This document shows positions 62,171-64,000 of a DNA stretch of 64,000 nt, in pieces. Each line of letters begins with the position of its first letter. Position 1 is the stretch's first letter. Made by a program: the position numbers and the translations under genes. This stretch comes from JACWAE01 sp963847595 (GTDB lineage Bacteria > Chloroflexota > Dehalococcoidia > SZUA-161): NCBI GenBank assembly GCA_963847595.1, contig CAWKAJ010000001.1, forward strand, positions 772,468 through 836,467, read 5' to 3'. The notes beneath the pieces are model-generated. The model ran no database searches. It worked only from the letters and a program-made list of their open reading frames with translations, and had not been told where the DNA came from.

Positions 62171-64000
<1,830 letters not shown>

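Overview
The window looks like chromosomal DNA from a Chloroflexota bacterium, probably class Dehalococcoidia or a close relative. This is an inference from gene content and layout: an aldehyde:ferredoxin oxidoreductase, acyl-CoA enzymes, an ADP-forming acyl-CoA synthetase, InlB-repeat surface proteins, a GuaB-like IMPDH, and an rsmI / zinc-ribbon / metG / prenyl synthase run next to ftsH. No database search was possible, so functions rest on recognised family motifs.

Layout. 1-19.99 kb is mostly ordinary metabolism: an AOR C-terminus, a CrtC/AttH-like protein, a coiled-coil protein, an SDR and an MBL-fold hydrolase, a BaiN-type flavoprotein, maf, then a minus-strand acyl-CoA block (two enoyl-CoA hydratases, a sirtuin, an acyl-CoA synthetase), a ThDP enzyme paired with a formyl-transfer/hydrolase protein, an InlB-repeat lipoprotein and a frameshifted B12-type radical SAM gene. 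20-22.7 kb is an accessory stretch in which one-gene modules (SnoaL-like, DUF1801, GtrA) are separated by four copies of a short repeat. 22.7-29.5 kb holds moaE, a second InlB-type protein with an in-frame UGA, and an arsenic island (DUF5714, ArsR, two small paralogous proteins, ACR3), followed by a cation efflux gene. 29.5-42 kb is mainly a minus-strand envelope/stress block: an ABC-2 exporter, HtrA, a two-component system, a MacAB-like exporter with a DUF5666 protein, a second FtsX-type exporter and a LEA14-like protein. 42-47 kb has an ACT-domain malic enzyme, a LysE exporter and a GNAT/ADP-forming acyl-CoA synthetase fusion.

47.1-55.3 kb is the most unusual part. It contains 67-bp tandem repeats, a 515-bp duplicated block built from a ~50-nt repeat family, and an unknown small gene family with one intact and one decayed member. 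Next to the intact member lies an array of GATATC palindromes at near-helical spacing beside an AT-rich stretch. Further right are an unknown gene enclosed by 34-bp inverted repeats, a sigma/HTH-like protein, a tRNA-like hairpin and a decayed IS110 transposase. I read this as an integrated plasmid- or phage-like element, possibly with its own origin or partition locus.

55.8-64 kb carries conserved housekeeping genes (guaB-like, rsmI, metG, polyprenyl synthase, hemerythrin, moaE, ftsH), nearly all interrupted by single-base frameshifts while the protein sequence on both sides stays conserved. That pattern suggests sequencing or assembly error more than true decay. Five copies of a ~100-bp hairpin-rich repeat lie between genes at 4.6, 7.7, 11.7, 18.3 and 43.6 kb.
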